Part shown: piece by piece, positions 10,064 to 19,282 of the stretch
How the letters are laid out: every line of letters starts with the position of its first letter
Numbering within the stretch: position 1 is the first letter of the stretch
Assembly (NCBI RefSeq): GCF_023634065.1
Contig: NZ_JALKCV010000007.1
Span: 1-64,000 of the forward strand
DNA length: 64,000 nucleotides
Origin: Microbulbifer litoralis
GTDB lineage: Bacteria > Pseudomonadota > Gammaproteobacteria > Pseudomonadales > Cellvibrionaceae
Direction of reading: 5' to 3'
Notes under the pieces: model-generated
What the model was told of the DNA's origin: nothing
Seen by the model: the letters and a program-made list of their open reading frames with translations, nothing else
Databases searched by the model: none
Translations under genes and position numbers: made by a program

Positions 10064-10195
10064 GCCACTGAGCCTGCTAATCCGCACACCAAGATTCGCC
10101 CGATGAGAAATCCGGCGGCATAACCCACCCTATCCAAACGGCCACGCGCCGCCCGTCCATTACACTTCTCCATCGGGGCCAAAAGGAAAATCCCG

Positions 10196-11296
10196 ATGCA
10201 CAAACCCAGAATGCACCTGGTCGCGTCCTTCGATATTGCCCATCTGCAATATCTCGACGATCGGGGCCGCGCCACCCAGGAACTGCCCGACTTCGCCACG
10301 CCGGATATGCTGCAGGCGCTCTACCGGCAGATGGCACTGGCGCGCCTGGTGGACGACCGCGCGGTGAAACTGCAGCGCACTGGCCGCCTGGGTACCTACC
10401 CCTCCAGCCTCGGCCAGGAGGCCATCGGCGTCGGCACCGGCTCGGCAATGGATAGCGAGGATGTCTACTGCCCCTACTACCGCGAAACCGGCGCGCTGCT
10501 GGAGCGCGGCGTGCAGATAGAGGAAATCCTCGCCATCTGGGGCGGCGACGAGCGCGGCCAGTGCTTCGAACACGCGCCGCGGGACCTGCCGCTGTGTATC
10601 CCGATCGCCACCCAGCTCTTGCACGCCGCCGGCATCGCCTTTGCGCTGAAATACAAAAACGCACACTTCGACGAACCGCCCCGGGTGGCCGTCACCAGCG
10701 CCGGCGACGGCGCCACATCCCGCGGCGATTTCTACGAGGCGCTGAACCTGGCCGGTGTCTGGAAGCTACCGGTGGTGTTTGTGATCAACAACAATCAATG
10801 GGCCATCTCCGTGGCCCGCGGCGCCCAGACGGCGTCGCGAACCATCGCCCAGAAGGCCGTGGCGGCCGGCATTCCCGGCCTGCAGGTGGACGGCAACGAT
10901 GTGATTGCCGTGCGCGCGGCGGTGGCCGATGCCGCCGAGCGCGCCCGCCGCGGCGAGGGACCGACGCTGATCGAGGCGCTGAGCTACCGCCTCTGCGACC
11001 ACACCACCGCCGACGACGCCAGCCGCTATCGCCCACCGGAAGAATTGGCGCAGGCGGAAAAGAGCGAGCCCCTGGCGCGGCTGGCGCGCTTCCTGGAATC
11101 CGAAGGCCACTGGAACGGGGACGCGGAAACCGAGCTGCAGCGGGAACTGGCGGAAATCCTGGAGCGGGAGGTCAGGGCCTACAGCGATTGCCCAAAAGAC
11201 AGGCCCACGGCCATCTTCGATCACCTCTACGCCGAACTGCCGGAAGCCCTCTACGAACAGTACGACGAACTGGCTGCCCGCGGGGAAGCGCGCTGA
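10196..11296 (+). CDS. 2-oxo acid dehydrogenase E1 component, alpha subunit
   Basis: This 366-residue protein is the thiamine-diphosphate-binding half of a heterotetrameric E1 that decarboxylates a 2-oxo acid and passes the acyl group to lipoyl-E2. The ThDP motif starts at GDG (residues 170-172) and ends with the paired Asn in VVFVINNNQWAIS. SYRLCDHTTADD matches the phosphorylation/substrate loop of PdhA/BkdA1 proteins. Pyruvate, branched-chain oxo acids or acetoin are all possible. Its stop codon overlaps the start of the beta subunit by one base (TGATG), so the two are translationally coupled. Confidence 0.9.
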   Translation: MHKPRMHLVASFDIAHLQYLDDRGRATQELPDFATPDMLQALYRQMALARLVDDRAVKLQRTGRLGTYPSSLGQEAIGVGTGSAMDSEDVYCPYYRETGALLERGVQIEEILAIWGGDERGQCFEHAPRDLPLCIPIATQLLHAAGIAFALKYKNAHFDEPPRVAVTSAGDGATSRGDFYEALNLAGVWKLPVVFVINNNQWAISVARGAQTASRTIAQKAVAAGIPGLQVDGNDVIAVRAAVADAAERARRGEGPTLIEALSYRLCDHTTADDASRYRPPEELAQAEKSEPLARLARFLESEGHWNGDAETELQRELAEILEREVRAYSDCPKDRPTAIFDHLYAELPEALYEQYDELAARGEAR

Positions 11297-12291
11297 TGGC
11301 GGAGATCACGCTGTTAGAGGCGGTCACCCAGGCGCTGGCGTACGAACTGGCTGCAGACGAGCGGGTGCTGGTATTCGGCCAGGATGTGGGCGCCAACGGC
11401 GGTGTCTTCCGCGCCACCGAGGGCCTGCAGAAAAAATTCGGTGCCGAGCGGGTGCTGGATACGCCGCTGGCGGAAACCATGATTGCCGGTATCGCCGTGG
11501 GCATGGCCGCGCAGGGGCTGCGGCCGGTGGCGGAGTTCCAGTTTATGGGCTTTATCTACCCGGGCCTGGACCAGATCCTCAGCCACGCCGCCCGCTTCCG
11601 CAACCGCACCCGCGGTCGCCTGAGCTGCCCGATTGTCTACCGCGCGCCTTACGGCGGCGGCATCCATGCGCCGGAACATCACTCCGAGAGCACCGAGGCA
11701 CTGTTCGCGCATATCCCCGGCCTGCGGGTGGTGGTGCCCTCTTCGCCGGCGCGCGCCTACGGCCTGCTACTGGCGGCGATCCGCGATCCGGACCCGGTGC
11801 TGTTCCTGGAACCCAAGCGCATCTACCGCGCGGCCAAGCAGGAAGTGCCGGACAGCGGCGAGGCGCTGCCGCTGGACCGCTGTTTCCGGCTGCGCGAGGG
11901 CGCCGATATCACGCTGGTCAGCTGGGGCGCCTCACTCAAGGAGACGCTGGCCGCGGCCGAGCAACTGGCCGAAGAGGGCATCGAGGCCGAAGTGATCGAT
12001 CCGGCCACGCTGAAACCACTGGATATCCACAGTATTGTCGACTCTGTGGAAAAAACCGGCCGCTGCGCAGTGGTGCACGAAGCGGCGCGCACCGGCGGTC
12101 TCGGCGCCGAGATTGTCGCGCAGATCAACGACTACGCCTTCGACCTGCTGCGGGCGCCGGTACAGCGCGTCACCGGTTACGACACGGTGATGCCCTACTA
12201 CCAGTTGGAGGACTGCTACCTGCCGGACGTGGAGCGGATTCTCGCCGGCGCCCGCGCGGCGCTGGATTATCCCAATGGAGGTGGCCGGTGA
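11296..12291 (+). CDS. 2-oxo acid dehydrogenase E1 component, beta subunit
   Basis: The gene encodes 331 residues from the ATG that shares its A with the alpha-subunit stop. The N-terminal pyrimidine-binding domain begins ITLLEAVTQALAYEL and includes VFGQDVGANGGVF and DTPLAETMIAGIAVGMA, both standard for PdhB/BkdA2. The C-terminal transketolase domain follows from about residue 200. It forms the alpha2beta2 E1 with the preceding gene. It overlaps the E2 gene by four bases (GTGA), a tight operon joint. A longer upstream reading frame is only the shadow of the alpha gene. Confidence 0.92.
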   Translation: MAEITLLEAVTQALAYELAADERVLVFGQDVGANGGVFRATEGLQKKFGAERVLDTPLAETMIAGIAVGMAAQGLRPVAEFQFMGFIYPGLDQILSHAARFRNRTRGRLSCPIVYRAPYGGGIHAPEHHSESTEALFAHIPGLRVVVPSSPARAYGLLLAAIRDPDPVLFLEPKRIYRAAKQEVPDSGEALPLDRCFRLREGADITLVSWGASLKETLAAAEQLAEEGIEAEVIDPATLKPLDIHSIVDSVEKTGRCAVVHEAARTGGLGAEIVAQINDYAFDLLRAPVQRVTGYDTVMPYYQLEDCYLPDVERILAGARAALDYPNGGGR

Positions 12292-13487
12292 AGCTGTTCG
12301 AACTGCCGGACCTGGGCGAGGGCCTGCCGGACGCGGTGATCCGCGAGTGGCATGTGGCCGAGGGTGATCGCATCGCCGCCGACCAGAGCCTGGTCACCGT
12401 GGAGACTGCCAAGGCGCTGGTGGAGGTGCCCTCCCCGCGCGCCGGCACCGTCGAGAAGCTCTACGCCGCCGAGGGCGATACCGTCGAGGTAGGCAAACCG
12501 CTGGTCGCCTTCGCCGATGAGAAATCCACAGGCGCGAAGAAGGCTGTGGATAAAACCGGCGATCGGGGAAAAACCGCCGGGGGCCCGGAGTCGGGAGATT
12601 CCGGCACCGTGGTCGGCAAAATCCAGCGCAGCACCGAGGTGTTGGGTCGGGAAACCGCCCCAACCCCGGTGCCGTGCCGGCTGGCCACACCGGCCGTGCG
12701 AGCACTGGCCCGGCGCCTGGGGGTCGACCTGGCCGATCGCGAACCGGTCGGCGAGCGCTTTACCGCCGCCGAGGTACGGGGTCTGGCAGAAACTTCGGGA
12801 AAGTCACCGAAGTTACGGGAAAAACAGGACAAAGAGCCCAGAAAAACGAAAGAACCGGCTGCGGGAGCATCGGCGGAAATGGCCCCGGCCCGCCGCGCCA
12901 TGGCGCTGGCCATGAGCCGCGCGCGGGATTCGGTGGCGCCGATGACACTCTGCGACGATGTGGATATCTCCGCCTGGTGGGGCGAGCAGCCCGCCACCCT
13001 GCGGCTGATCCGCGCGCTGCAGGCCGCCTGCGAGGCGGAGCCAAACCTGAACGCGCGCTACGAAAATGAGCGGCTGGCGGCATCGGACGCGGTCAATATC
13101 GGCCTGGCGGTGGATTCCCCGCGCGGCCTGTTCGTGCCGGTCCTGAAAGATGTCGCCGGTCGTTCCGATGAACAGCTGCTCGATCAGGTCGAGGACTACA
13201 AGCGGCGGGCCCGCGAAACCGGCATTGCCCGCGAGGACCTGCAGGGCGCCACTATCCTGTTGTCCAACTTCGGCGCCCTGGCCGGCCGCTATGCGACGCC
13301 GGTGGTAATGCCGCCCACCGTGGCCATTGTCGGTGCCGGGCGCATCAGCGACGGCGCCGTCGTCGTCGACGGCAAACCGGCGGTGCGCCCGCTACTGCCC
13401 CTGTCCATCAGCGCCGATCATCGGGCCGTCACCGGCGGTGAACTGGCGCGCTTTCTCAAGGCCCTGATGGAGGGCCTGTCACGCTGA
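12288..13487 (+). CDS. Dihydrolipoamide acyltransferase (E2) of 2-oxo acid dehydrogenase complex
   Basis: E2 accepts the acyl group from E1 and passes it to CoA, and forms the core of the complex. The 399 residues hold one lipoyl domain (about 1-77; ETAKALVEVPSP with Lys42 as likely lipoylation site), a linker, an E1/E3-binding domain (TPAVRALARRLGVDL, about 130-165), a charged Lys/Glu/Pro linker and the catalytic domain from about 200. The catalytic motif reads DHRAVTGG (His378) where the classic form is DHRVxDG, so the Asp position holds Thr382. The start is GTG, inside the end of the E1-beta gene. No E3 gene is nearby, so a shared lipoamide dehydrogenase elsewhere is implied. Confidence 0.9.
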   Translation: MKLFELPDLGEGLPDAVIREWHVAEGDRIAADQSLVTVETAKALVEVPSPRAGTVEKLYAAEGDTVEVGKPLVAFADEKSTGAKKAVDKTGDRGKTAGGPESGDSGTVVGKIQRSTEVLGRETAPTPVPCRLATPAVRALARRLGVDLADREPVGERFTAAEVRGLAETSGKSPKLREKQDKEPRKTKEPAAGASAEMAPARRAMALAMSRARDSVAPMTLCDDVDISAWWGEQPATLRLIRALQAACEAEPNLNARYENERLAASDAVNIGLAVDSPRGLFVPVLKDVAGRSDEQLLDQVEDYKRRARETGIAREDLQGATILLSNFGALAGRYATPVVMPPTVAIVGAGRISDGAVVVDGKPAVRPLLPLSISADHRAVTGGELARFLKALMEGLSR

Positions 13488-13522
13488 TCTCCCTACCCGA
13501 TCGGATAGCGGAGTGGATTGTC

Positions 13523-13553
13523 GTAGCCCGGATGGAGCGTAGCGGAATCCGGG
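13523..13553 (+). repeat. GTAG-headed palindromic repeat (REP-like)
   Basis: It starts with GTAG, followed by CCCGGAT (13527-13533) and its complement ATCCGGG (13547-13553) around a GGAGCGTAGCGGA centre. Closely similar intergenic sequences occur in many proteobacterial genomes. Here it follows the E2 gene and could also serve as its transcription end, though no T-tract follows. Confidence 0.65.
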
Positions 13554-13592
13554 GGCTCCCCCGTCAGCTCAAATCCCCATTGTGAATTCCGC

Positions 13593-13629
13593 TTTCGATT
13601 TGCTATTGTTAAGTTTCAAATCGAAACTT
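13593..13629. promoter_or_regulatory. Candidate operator of the DeoR-family regulator
   Basis: TTTCGATTTG (13593-13602) and CAAATCGAAA (13617-13626) are perfect inverted copies 14 bases apart. A second, overlapping palindrome AAGTTTC / GAAACTT lies at 13611-13617 and 13623-13629. They end 8-11 bases before the start codon of glmR, the position expected for autoregulation. Binding by GlmR is inference. Confidence 0.5.
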
Positions 13630-13637
13630 GTTAATCC

Positions 13638-14408
13638 ATGTCGAAACGCAACACCCTGCAACGCCGCCACCAGATCCTGGCCCTGCTGAACGAAGCCGGC
13701 GAAGCCAGTGTCGAACAATTGGCGCGCCAGTTCGAAACCTCTGAAGTTACGATACGAAAGGATCTGACGGCGATGGAGAACCACGGCCTGCTGCTGCGCC
13801 GCCACGGCGGCGCCATCCCGGTGCCGCGGGAGCTGGTGGTCGAAGAGGCGCCGTCCGAGGTCAAGCGCGCCATCGGCCGCGCCGCGGCGGCGCTGATCCC
13901 GGACCACCACCGCATGGTGATCGATTACGGCCGTACCACCGCGGCACTGATTCCGGAGCTGGAGCGCAAGCGCGGCCTGGTGGTGATGACCAACTCGCTG
14001 CACGTGGCCAACGCCCTGCGCGAACTGGAGAACGAGCCCACGCTGCTGATGACCGGCGGCACCTGGGACCCGCATTTCGAGGCCTTCCAGGGCCGGGTGG
14101 CCGAGCAGGTGCTGCGCGGCTACGACTTCGACCAGGCGTTTATCGGCGCCGACGGCATCGACCTGGAACGCGGTACCTGCACCTTCAACGAGCAGATCGG
14201 CCTGTCGCGGATCATGGCGGAGGTCGCGCGTGAGGTGGTGGTGCTGGCGGAGTCCAACAAGGTCGGCCGCCGCATCCCGAACCTGGAGTTGCCCTGGGAG
14301 CGGGTCAACGCGCTGGTCACCGACAGCGACCTGGACGACGACATCCGCGCCCGGCTCGAGCGGCTGGGGGTGCGGGTGATCTGTGCCGAAGTGAGCGCTT
14401 ACGCATAA
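13638..14408 (+). CDS. glmR: DeoR-family transcriptional regulator, GlmR-type
   Basis: The 256 residues comprise an N-terminal DeoR winged helix (RRHQILALLNEAGEASVEQL, then the recognition helix SEVTIRKDLTAMENHGLLLRRHGGA, residues about 8-57) and a C-terminal sugar-phosphate sensor domain (DYGRTTAALIPEL, MTNSLHVANAL, FIGADGID). It lies 83 bp before glmS in the same direction. In Pseudomonas aeruginosa a DeoR regulator upstream of glmS (PA5550, GlmR) controls glmS, and this gene has the same position and family. The ligand is presumably an amino-sugar phosphate. Inverted repeats just upstream suggest autoregulation. Confidence 0.85.
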   Translation: MSKRNTLQRRHQILALLNEAGEASVEQLARQFETSEVTIRKDLTAMENHGLLLRRHGGAIPVPRELVVEEAPSEVKRAIGRAAAALIPDHHRMVIDYGRTTAALIPELERKRGLVVMTNSLHVANALRELENEPTLLMTGGTWDPHFEAFQGRVAEQVLRGYDFDQAFIGADGIDLERGTCTFNEQIGLSRIMAEVAREVVVLAESNKVGRRIPNLELPWERVNALVTDSDLDDDIRARLERLGVRVICAEVSAYA

Positions 14409-14491
14409 GTTGCCCCGAGGCGCGTTTGATTCGTTACGAGACACTTGATTTCCGGCCTGCACCGGAATTCAGATAACAGAGGTAGAGAAAT

Positions 14492-16321
14492 ATGTGTGGA
14501 ATCGTCGGCGCGCTGGCCCAGCGCAATGTCAGTGAAATTCTGCTGGAAGGCCTGCGGCGCCTGGAGTACCGCGGCTACGACTCCGCCGGCGTCTGCCTGC
14601 TGGATGGCGACGGCCAGCTGCAGTTGCGCAAGAGCCAGGGCAAGGTCGCCGACCTGGAGGCGCGGCTGGGCGATGCCCCGGCCGCCGGCCGCCTGGGCAT
14701 TGCCCACACCCGCTGGGCCACCCACGGCGCACCGTCGGACCACAACTCCCACCCGCATAGATCCGGCGATATCGCGCTGGTACACAACGGCATTATCGAG
14801 AACTATCAGGCCCTGCGCGCGGATTTGGAAGACAAAGGCTACAAGTTTGCGTCCGATACCGATACCGAGGTGGTGGTACACCTGATCCATTCGCTGGCCG
14901 CGGGCGGCCGCAACCTGCAGGCTGCGGTCACCGCCGCCATCGAGCAACTCGACGGCGCCTACGCGCTGGGTGTGATCAGCGCCGATGAACCGGATGCGCT
15001 GGTCTGCGCCCGCTCCGACAGCCCGCTGGTGATCGGTATCGGCATCGAGGAGAATTTTATCGCCTCGGACACCATGGCCCTGCGCCAGGTCACTGACCGC
15101 TTCATCTACCTCGAAGAGGGCGATATTGCCGAGATCACCACTGCCGGTATCGCCGTGCGCGACAGCAACGGCGAGGAGGTCAGCCGCCCGGTGCACAAAC
15201 TGAACGGCAGCCACGATGCCGCCGACAAGGGCCGCTACCGCCACTATATGCAGAAAGAGATTTTCGAGCAGCCGAAAGTGGTGGAGGCCACGCTGGCCGG
15301 CCGTATCGGCGAGAAATCGGTACTGGCCCAGGCACTGGGCGCGCGCGCAAACGAGATACTGCCGGAAGTGAAACAGGTGCAGATCGTCGCCTGCGGCACC
15401 AGTTATCACGCCGGCCTGGTGGCGCGCTACTGGCTGGAGGACTGGGCCGGTGTGCCCTGCTCGGTCGAGGTGGCCAGCGAGATCCGCTACCGCAAGGCCG
15501 CCGTGCGCCCGGGTACCCTGTTCGTTACCATCTCCCAGTCCGGCGAGACCGCCGACACCCTGGCGGCACTGCGCCAGGCCGGGGAACTCGGCTATCTCGC
15601 CTCACTGACCATCTGCAATGTGCCCAACAGCTCGCTGGTGCGCGAGTCGGAACTGTCGCTGATGACCGAGGCGGGTCCGGAGATCGGCGTCGCCTCCACC
15701 AAGGCCTTCACTACCCAGCTGGTCGCGTTGCAACTGTTCTGTATCGCCCTGGCCAGGATCAACGGCCTGCCGGCGGAGCGCGAGGCGGAACTGGTGGATG
15801 CCCTGCACAGGCTGCCGCAACTGATGGAACAGTTCACCGGCCTCGACAGCCGCGTGCAGGTCACCAGCGAGGCCTTCGCCGAGAAGCACCACACGCTGTT
15901 CCTCGGTCGCGGCGTCGAGTACCCGATCGCGCTCGAGGGTGCATTGAAGCTGAAGGAGATCTCCTATATTCACGCCGAGGCCTACCCGGCCGGCGAACTG
16001 AAGCACGGGCCGCTGGCGCTGGTGGATGCGGATATGCCGGTGGTGGTGGTGGCCCCCAACGACGAACTGCTGGAAAAACTGAAATCCAACCTGCAGGAAG
16101 TCCGCGCCCGCGGCGGCGAGCTGTTCGTGTTCGCGAGCCCCAAAGCCGGCTTCCACAGCGAGCCGGGCCTGACGGTAGTGGAAGTGCCCGAAGCACCGGA
16201 GAGCCTGGCGCCGATCCTGTACACGGTGCCGCTGCAGCTGCTCAGCTACCATGTCGCACTGCTGAAAGGGACCGATGTCGACCAGCCGCGGAACCTGGCC
16301 AAGTCGGTGACGGTGGAGTAA
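14492..16321 (+). CDS. glmS: Glutamine:fructose-6-phosphate aminotransferase (isomerizing)
   Basis: GlmS makes glucosamine-6-phosphate from fructose-6-phosphate and glutamine, the first step to UDP-GlcNAc. The 609-residue length is standard. The mature N-terminus MCGIVGA puts the nucleophilic Cys at position 2. Residues about 1-220 are the Ntn glutaminase domain ([17 protein letters not shown]). Two SIS isomerase domains follow ([29 protein letters not shown], then [20 protein letters not shown]) and the end [13 protein letters not shown] is invariant in the family. A purine-rich stretch AGAGGTAGAGAAAT precedes the ATG. It is probably cotranscribed with or controlled by glmR. Confidence 0.98.
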   Translation: MCGIVGALAQRNVSEILLEGLRRLEYRGYDSAGVCLLDGDGQLQLRKSQGKVADLEARLGDAPAAGRLGIAHTRWATHGAPSDHNSHPHRSGDIALVHNGIIENYQALRADLEDKGYKFASDTDTEVVVHLIHSLAAGGRNLQAAVTAAIEQLDGAYALGVISADEPDALVCARSDSPLVIGIGIEENFIASDTMALRQVTDRFIYLEEGDIAEITTAGIAVRDSNGEEVSRPVHKLNGSHDAADKGRYRHYMQKEIFEQPKVVEATLAGRIGEKSVLAQALGARANEILPEVKQVQIVACGTSYHAGLVARYWLEDWAGVPCSVEVASEIRYRKAAVRPGTLFVTISQSGETADTLAALRQAGELGYLASLTICNVPNSSLVRESELSLMTEAGPEIGVASTKAFTTQLVALQLFCIALARINGLPAEREAELVDALHRLPQLMEQFTGLDSRVQVTSEAFAEKHHTLFLGRGVEYPIALEGALKLKEISYIHAEAYPAGELKHGPLALVDADMPVVVVAPNDELLEKLKSNLQEVRARGGELFVFASPKAGFHSEPGLTVVEVPEAPESLAPILYTVPLQLLSYHVALLKGTDVDQPRNLAKSVTVE

Positions 16322-16696
16322 TTCCTTTTTGAAAACTCCTGCGGACTGGCGATTCAACGTTTGATTCCGCCAGCTGCAGGGTTGCGTTTTCCTCGCCCGG
16401 GTTTTTACGGAAACCGCCATTGCGCTCTAAAGCCGCCAATGCCTTCCATTCACTGTCATTCCTCGGCACTAATCTATTGTTTGCGTTAAAGCCAACGGTT
16501 GAAGCGCAATTGTAGAAACTTTTTCTGCCCGCCCGCACTGTGTCGATCATTGTGTTCCGTTGCCCACACTACCTCCGACCAGCCCCTCAACAGATCCTTA
16601 CAAACGTAAAGAACCTTTACATGAACAAACCCGAACAACCGACGTCTGTAAGCGCGTGGCGGTATGTACTCTTACCGCGGTTGAAGAGGTTTTCCC
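16322..16696. other. 375-bp gap between glmS and gspD
   Basis: No strong terminator or gene is seen. A small palindrome (GTAAAG, three bases, CTTTAC; 16606-16620) lies about 75 bp before gspD. A short frame starting at the ATG 16621 (MNKPEQPTSVSAWRY...) runs into gspD in another frame; it could be a leader peptide or the remnant of a gspC-like N-terminus, but nothing supports either strongly. Confidence 0.4.
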
Positions 16697-18751
16697 ATGT
16701 TGGCGGCAAAGCGGGTGAAAGCGCGTCTTGTTGCAGCGATGGAGCGCACCGGTCTCGAGGGCGGGTACCGGTTGCGTATCGGGCTGCGAAAAAATTTCTA
16801 TTGGCTTCTGTTTCCCATCAGCCTGGGGTCGCTGGCGATGGTTTCCGTTGCGGTCTATGCGAAGCAACCTGCAGAGCGCTCGGAGAGCGCCGGGAAAATG
16901 CAGGCACAGAGTCGTGAAGAAGTGACCCTGTCCTTGCAGGACGCCGATATCTATGACCTGATCGACTGGGCTTCGGATTTCACCGGCAAGAGCATTATCG
17001 TGCATCCCAATGTGAAAGGCCGGGTCACGGTGGTCGCCGGCGATCCCATGACCCGCGAAGAGGCTTTCAGGATTTTCATGTCGGTGTTGCAGGTCAACGG
17101 CTTCGCCCTGATCGAACAGGGCGACACCTTGAAGGTGGTGCCGGAAGCCCTCGCCGGGCAACAGGGAATTCCGGTGGTGGATGGCTCTGTCGACGTATCG
17201 CCGGAATCCCTGGTGGTGCGGACGATCGAAGTACAAAACATTTCTGCCGCACAACTGGTTGCCCTGCTGCGCCCGCTGATTCCAAAGACCGGCCACCTGG
17301 CCGCGGATGCGGGTACCAATACCCTGATTCTTGCCGAGCGCGCGGCGAATATCGATGAGATAGTGCACCTGGTTCACCAGCTGGACCGCACCGGGGGCAT
17401 CAATATTGAACTGGTGCCGCTGCAGTTTGCTTCCGCCAGGGAAGTAAAGGAGGTATTGAGCGGCCTGTTGCAATCCGGTGGCAATGCCGATTCCGGTAAT
17501 GCGGCGCAGCCGCTGCGAATCGCCGTGGACGAACGCTCCAACAGCCTGCTGCTGACCGGCAATCCGGTGACCCGCCAACAGCTGAAAAAAATCGTCGGCC
17601 AACTGGATCAGCCCCTCTCGGGAAATGGCAACACCGCGGTGATCTACATGCAGTACGCCAAGGCGGTGGACCTGAAGCCTATCCTCGAAGGCATGAGTGG
17701 CAGTATCCAGAAAGCTGAGAAAGACCAGCAGGTCGCCGATGTGGAAGTGAGCATCCAGGCCGATGAAGCGCTGAACTCGCTGGTGCTGACGGCACCGCCT
17801 TCGCTACTGGAGGAGATGAAGGGGGTGGTGGCCAAGCTGGATGTGCGCCGCGCCCAGGTCCTGATCGAAGCGCTGATCGTGGAGGTAAGCGAAAGCAATG
17901 GCAACAGCCTCGGCATCAGCTGGCTGGCGGGCGGCGACAGTGGGGCCGTTGCCGGCTTCGATAACTCCGCCGCGGAGACCACGACCTATGACGACGATGG
18001 CAATGAAATCACGGTGACCAACCCCTTGTCCCTGGCGACGGAATCCCTGATAGGCAGTGGCCTGAACCTGGGCTTTATCAGTGGCGACAATCTCACGGCG
18101 GCCATCAATGCGGTAGCTACCGAGAGCAACGCCAATATTCTCTCCACGCCCACCATCATGGCCCTGGACAACGAGGAGGCGGAGATACTGGTGGGGCAGA
18201 ATGTCCCCTTCGTCACCGGCGAGACATTGACGTCCGGCAGCGACAGCGATCCCTTTACCACCATACAGCGCGAGGATGTGGGCACGACCCTGACGGTCAC
18301 GCCCAGGGTGAACAACAACAATTCCGTCACCCTCGAACTCGAGCAGACAGTTGAAAATGTATTGTCATCCTCCGGGGAGGCGGCGGATCTGGTCACCAGT
18401 AAACGCGAGATACACACCAAGGTGTTGATAGATGACGGCGCCATACTGGTGCTCGGGGGCCTGATGGAAGACAAGGTCACCGAAACCAAATCTAGGGTGC
18501 CACTGCTGGGGGATATTCCCGGTATAGGCCGGCTGTTCCGCTCCACCGACAAGACGGTGGATAAAACCAACCTGATGGTATTCCTTCGGCCGAGGATCCT
18601 CAGTACCCGGATCGCGGGCTATGAGGAAACCCGCAAACTCTACCTGGAAATGCAGAAAAAACAGATGGACCTCAAGGGGAGAACCAGCGAAATCTGGGAC
18701 TGGCACCGCGGTGACACACTGCCGGATCTGCCACCTCCCGCGGACAACTGA
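16697..18751 (+). CDS. gspD: Type II secretion system secretin GspD
   Basis: GspD forms the outer-membrane ring through which folded proteins leave the periplasm. The 684 residues comprise an unusually long cytoplasmic lead (about 33 residues), a hydrophobic signal segment (FYWLLFPISLGSLAMVSVAV), the N0 domain (VTLSLQDADIYDLIDWASDF), N1-N3 repeats and the secretin beta-barrel, ending with the signature VPLLGDIPGIGRLFR (about residue 610). A Ser/Asp/Glu-rich insertion (about 420-440) interrupts the region before the gate. GAAGAGG precedes the ATG; an internal ATG at residue 15 would give a shorter leader. No other gsp gene is next to it. Confidence 0.93.
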   Translation: MLAAKRVKARLVAAMERTGLEGGYRLRIGLRKNFYWLLFPISLGSLAMVSVAVYAKQPAERSESAGKMQAQSREEVTLSLQDADIYDLIDWASDFTGKSIIVHPNVKGRVTVVAGDPMTREEAFRIFMSVLQVNGFALIEQGDTLKVVPEALAGQQGIPVVDGSVDVSPESLVVRTIEVQNISAAQLVALLRPLIPKTGHLAADAGTNTLILAERAANIDEIVHLVHQLDRTGGINIELVPLQFASAREVKEVLSGLLQSGGNADSGNAAQPLRIAVDERSNSLLLTGNPVTRQQLKKIVGQLDQPLSGNGNTAVIYMQYAKAVDLKPILEGMSGSIQKAEKDQQVADVEVSIQADEALNSLVLTAPPSLLEEMKGVVAKLDVRRAQVLIEALIVEVSESNGNSLGISWLAGGDSGAVAGFDNSAAETTTYDDDGNEITVTNPLSLATESLIGSGLNLGFISGDNLTAAINAVATESNANILSTPTIMALDNEEAEILVGQNVPFVTGETLTSGSDSDPFTTIQREDVGTTLTVTPRVNNNNSVTLELEQTVENVLSSSGEAADLVTSKREIHTKVLIDDGAILVLGGLMEDKVTETKSRVPLLGDIPGIGRLFRSTDKTVDKTNLMVFLRPRILSTRIAGYEETRKLYLEMQKKQMDLKGRTSEIWDWHRGDTLPDLPPPADN

Positions 18752-18873
18752 GCCGTACCGCCTATCGGCTCAACGGCGCCGCAATCTGGCAAAACGGCCG
18801 GGGGTGGAGTAACTTTGTGTGAGTGATATGTGGATAAAGTAGTCCGACATTATCCACATTTTATCCACAAAGG

Positions 18874-19227
18874 ATGCGTCCGATGCTGGTAATCAGCGCA
18901 GTTGTACTGTCCCTGGTCGCCGTCTGTGCACTGGCGGCACTGGTGCTGCAGGGCTTCTTCTACAGCCGCCGGGTCGGCCTGTTGTGGCTGGCGATGGTGT
19001 TGCTCGGTTCGGCGCTGGGCGCGACCGTGGAGTACCGGGAGTCTCCGCTGTGGATAATTTTCGGCATCGCCTATGGTCTGCTTGCCGCGGTTGCGCTGGC
19101 GGTGCTGGCAATGGTAGTGCTGCGCAATATCCGCGAAGCGGCCATTTGCTGGCCCCTGTCGATCTTCGCGGTTTCCGCCCTTCTGGCAGCGGCGGCATTG
19201 CTGGCCATTTTCTCCGGCCGCGCTTAG
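18874..19227 (+). CDS. Small four-helix membrane protein of unknown function
   Basis: This 117-residue protein consists almost wholly of four hydrophobic segments (about 5-26, 31-50, 58-82 and 92-114). I do not recognise the family. AAAGGATGCGTCCG gives a plausible ribosome site before the ATG at 18874. Its TAG stop codon is formed by the first bases of a 58-bp dispersed repeat, so the last few residues or the stop may have been changed by insertion of that repeat. Confidence 0.55.
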   Translation: MRPMLVISAVVLSLVAVCALAALVLQGFFYSRRVGLLWLAMVLLGSALGATVEYRESPLWIIFGIAYGLLAAVALAVLAMVVLRNIREAAICWPLSIFAVSALLAAAALLAIFSGRA

Positions 19228-19282
19228 TGGGCCGCTCGCAAAGTTAGGTAACAGTTCGCTGCGCCAAAGCGCCCAGCTCTGC
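19225..19282 (-). repeat. Partial copy (one end) of the MITE-like element found before pstS
   Basis: These 58 bases match the reverse complement of 60794-60851 at 55 positions. The copy holds one terminal repeat (GTGGGCCGCTCGCAAAG...) plus about 30 inner bases, then diverges into a C-rich stretch. It starts exactly at the stop codon of the preceding gene. Confidence 0.85.

Larger units (their letters stand above)
9676..10195. other. 520-bp intergenic region with two foldback repeats
   Basis: No credible coding frame is present. A short palindrome (ACTTCAA, one base, TTGAAGT; 9725-9739) follows glmU. Two long foldback elements (9759-9884 and 9952-10063) fill most of the rest. The end of the region carries the leader of the E1-alpha gene, with AAAAGGAAAA as a likely ribosome site. 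Confidence 0.6.
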
